Source of the DNA: Enterobacter wuhouensis
Lineage (GTDB): Bacteria; Pseudomonadota; Gammaproteobacteria; Enterobacterales; Enterobacteriaceae
Assembly (NCBI RefSeq): GCF_004331265.1
Contig: NZ_SJOO01000009.1
Span: 124,001 to 188,000, forward strand
DNA length: 64,000 nucleotides
Direction of reading: 5' to 3'
Made by a program: the position numbers and the translations under genes
The notes under the pieces: generated by a model
Database searches by the model: none
What the model was told of the DNA's origin: nothing
Seen by the model: only the letters and a program-made list of their open reading frames with translations
Part shown: in pieces, positions 62,383-64,000 of the stretch
Layout of the letters: each line of letters opens with the position of its first letter
Numbering within the stretch: the stretch's first letter is position 1

Positions 62383-64000
62383 TTCTACTCACACCGCTTC
62401 GTCACCATCGCCGCTGTGGCAATACTGGCGCGGCCTTTCCGGCTGGAACTTCTACTTTCTGGTGAAGTTTGGCCTGCTGTGGGCTGGCTATCTGAACTTC
62501 CATCCGCTGCTTAACCTGGTGTTTATGGCCTTCCTCCTGATGCCCATCCCAAACATCAGGCTGCACCGCTTGCGTCACTGGATTGCCATCCCCATTGGCT
62601 TTGGGCTGTTCTGGCATGATACCTGGCTACCCGGGCCGGAAAGCATCATGAGCCAGGGCTCGCAGGTCGCGGGCTTTAGCGCTGACTACATACTTGACCT
62701 CACCGAGCGCTTTATTAACTGGCAGATGATTGGCGCGGTGTTTGTGCTGCTGGTTGCATGGCTTTTTCTGTCCCAGTGGATCCGCGTCACGGTGTTTGTC
62801 GTGGCGATCCTGATCTGGCTGAACGTGCTGACGCTGGCAGGCCCAAGCTTCTCCCTGTGGCCAGCCGGCCAGGCGACAACGACCGTTACCACCACCGGTG
62901 GCAGTGCGGCGGCAACCGTCGCGACGGCGGGCAATACGCCGGTGGTAGGTGACATCCCGACGCAGACTGCCCCGCCAACGTCCACGAATCTTAACGCCTG
63001 GCTTTCCAGCTTCTACAGCGCAGAAGACAAGCGTCAGACTAAATTCCCGGATGCGCTGCCTGCAGATGCCCAGCCGTTCGAGCTGCTGGTGATTAACATC
63101 TGCTCCCTCTCATGGGCAGACGTGGATGCTGCTGGTTTAATGTCGCATCCGCTGTGGTCGCACTTTGATATTCAGTTTAAAGACTTCAACTCTGCCACCT
63201 CGTACAGCGGTCCGGCGGCAATTCGTTTGCTGCGCGCAAGCTGCGGTCAGCCGTCGCACAAGAACCTGTATCAGCCAGCCGGAAACCAGTGTTATCTGTT
63301 CGATAATCTGTCCAAACTGGGCTTCACGCAGAACCTGATGCTGGGCCATAACGGCGTGTTTGGCGATTTCCTCAAAGAGATACGTCAGGAAGGGGGAATG
63401 CAGGCACCGCTGATGGATCAGACCGGTCTGCCGGTGTCTCTGCTGGGCTTTGACGGTTCACCGGTCTACGACGATACTGCCGTCCTGCAGCGCTGGCTGC
63501 AGAAGGTGGACGGTAATACCCGCAGCGCCACCTTCTATAACACGCTGCCGCTGCACGACGGTAACCACTTCCCGGGCGTGAGCAAAACGGCGGATTATAA
63601 AGTTCGCGCGCAGAAGCTGTTTGACGAGCTGGACGCGTTCTTCACCGAGCTGGAAAAATCGGGCCGTAAAGTGATGGTGGTGATGGTGCCAGAACACGGC
63701 GGCGCGCTAAAAGGCGACAGGATGCAGGTGTCCGGCCTGCGTGATATCCCAAGCCCGTCCATTACCAACGTGCCCGCCGGGATTAAGTTCTTCGGCATGA
63801 AGGCTCCGCATCAGGGGGCGCCTGTTGAGATTACCCAGCCAAGCAGCTATCTGGCGATTTCAGAGCTGGTTGCCCGCGCGGTGGATGGCAAACTGTTTGT
63901 GGAAGATAGCGTGAACTGGGATCAGCTTACCAGCAACCTGCCGCAAACGGCTGAAGTCTCCGAGAACGCCAACGCGGTCGTCATTCAATATCAGGGCAAG
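62375..64000 (+). CDS. bcsG: Cellulose phosphoethanolamine transferase BcsG, 5' part
   Basis: A 542-codon open frame cut by the window end; about 17 residues are missing compared with E. coli BcsG (559). Four or five N-terminal membrane helices (residues 20-150) precede a periplasmic alkaline-phosphatase-fold domain. Key residues are visible: Cys243 in NICSLSWAD, the catalytic nucleophile Ser278 in SATSYSGPA, and zinc-binding Glu440-His441 in VPEHGGA. It moves phosphoethanolamine from phosphatidylethanolamine to glucose C6 of cellulose. The ATG overlaps bcsF by eight bases. Confidence 0.95.
   Translation, partial: MTNSTHTASSPSPLWQYWRGLSGWNFYFLVKFGLLWAGYLNFHPLLNLVFMAFLLMPIPNIRLHRLRHWIAIPIGFGLFWHDTWLPGPESIMSQGSQVAGFSADYILDLTERFINWQMIGAVFVLLVAWLFLSQWIRVTVFVVAILIWLNVLTLAGPSFSLWPAGQATTTVTTTGGSAAATVATAGNTPVVGDIPTQTAPPTSTNLNAWLSSFYSAEDKRQTKFPDALPADAQPFELLVINICSLSWADVDAAGLMSHPLWSHFDIQFKDFNSATSYSGPAAIRLLRASCGQPSHKNLYQPAGNQCYLFDNLSKLGFTQNLMLGHNGVFGDFLKEIRQEGGMQAPLMDQTGLPVSLLGFDGSPVYDDTAVLQRWLQKVDGNTRSATFYNTLPLHDGNHFPGVSKTADYKVRAQKLFDELDAFFTELEKSGRKVMVVMVPEHGGALKGDRMQVSGLRDIPSPSITNVPAGIKFFGMKAPHQGAPVEITQPSSYLAISELVARAVDGKLFVEDSVNWDQLTSNLPQTAEVSENANAVVIQYQGK

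Overview
The window is about 64 kb of Enterobacteriaceae chromosome. Gene order follows the E. coli zntA to bcs interval (zntA-tusA-yhhQ-dcrB-yhhS-yhhT-acpT ... yhiN-pitA-uspB-uspA-rsmJ-prlC-rlmJ-gor-treF-yhjBCDEGH-kdgK-yhjJ-dctA-yhjK-bcs). High GC, an arn operon where E. coli K-12 has nik, a ferulate-decarboxylase-type padC and abundant GAGAGGG hairpin repeats point to the Enterobacter cloacae complex or a close relative. That assignment is inference. I see no rRNA, tRNA, insertion sequence, prophage or CRISPR array.

Region by region. 1-3.5 kb: the 3' end of zntA (Zn/Cd/Pb export), then a three-gene TRAP transporter operon that breaks the usual zntA-tusA linkage. 3.6-8.4 kb: core genes tusA, yhhQ (queuosine precursor uptake), dcrB, yhhS, yhhT, acpT. 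8.4-15.8 kb: the complete arnBCADTEF operon for 4-amino-4-deoxy-L-arabinose modification of lipid A (polymyxin resistance), with a candidate PmrA-box array upstream. 16.2-22.3 kb: an accessory stretch with phenolic acid decarboxylase, a divergent LysR regulator and an SDR, an NlpC/P60 endopeptidase, a HAD-IB phosphatase, a TerC-family protein and yhiN. 22.5-32.4 kb: pitA, uspB/uspA, rsmJ-prlC, rlmJ, gor, treF. 32.5-37.7 kb: a second accessory stretch with a membrane-spanning HEPN-like/ankyrin-like protein, a GNAT, a lysozyme-like protein with lost catalytic residues, yhjB, an SDR and yhjC. 37.8-47.6 kb: yhjD, yhjE, yhjG, pdeH (with a textbook sigma-28 promoter), kdgK, yhjJ, dctA. 47.8-64 kb: hmsP/pdeK and the cellulose operons bcsRQABZC (minus) and bcsEFG (plus, bcsG cut by the window end).

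The last third works together: PdeH degrades c-di-GMP under flagellar control, HmsP carries a second EAL domain, BcsA and BcsE bind c-di-GMP, and BcsG makes phosphoethanolamine cellulose. Envelope remodelling recurs across the window (arn, bcs, NlpC/P60, YhjD, AsmA-like YhjG). Most of the window is well-described backbone. The least explained locus is 32.5-35.2 kb (HEPN/TM/ankyrin-like protein, GNAT, pseudo-lysozyme). The intergenic GAGAGGG repeats, one of which forms the C-terminus of rsmJ, are the most unusual DNA-level feature.
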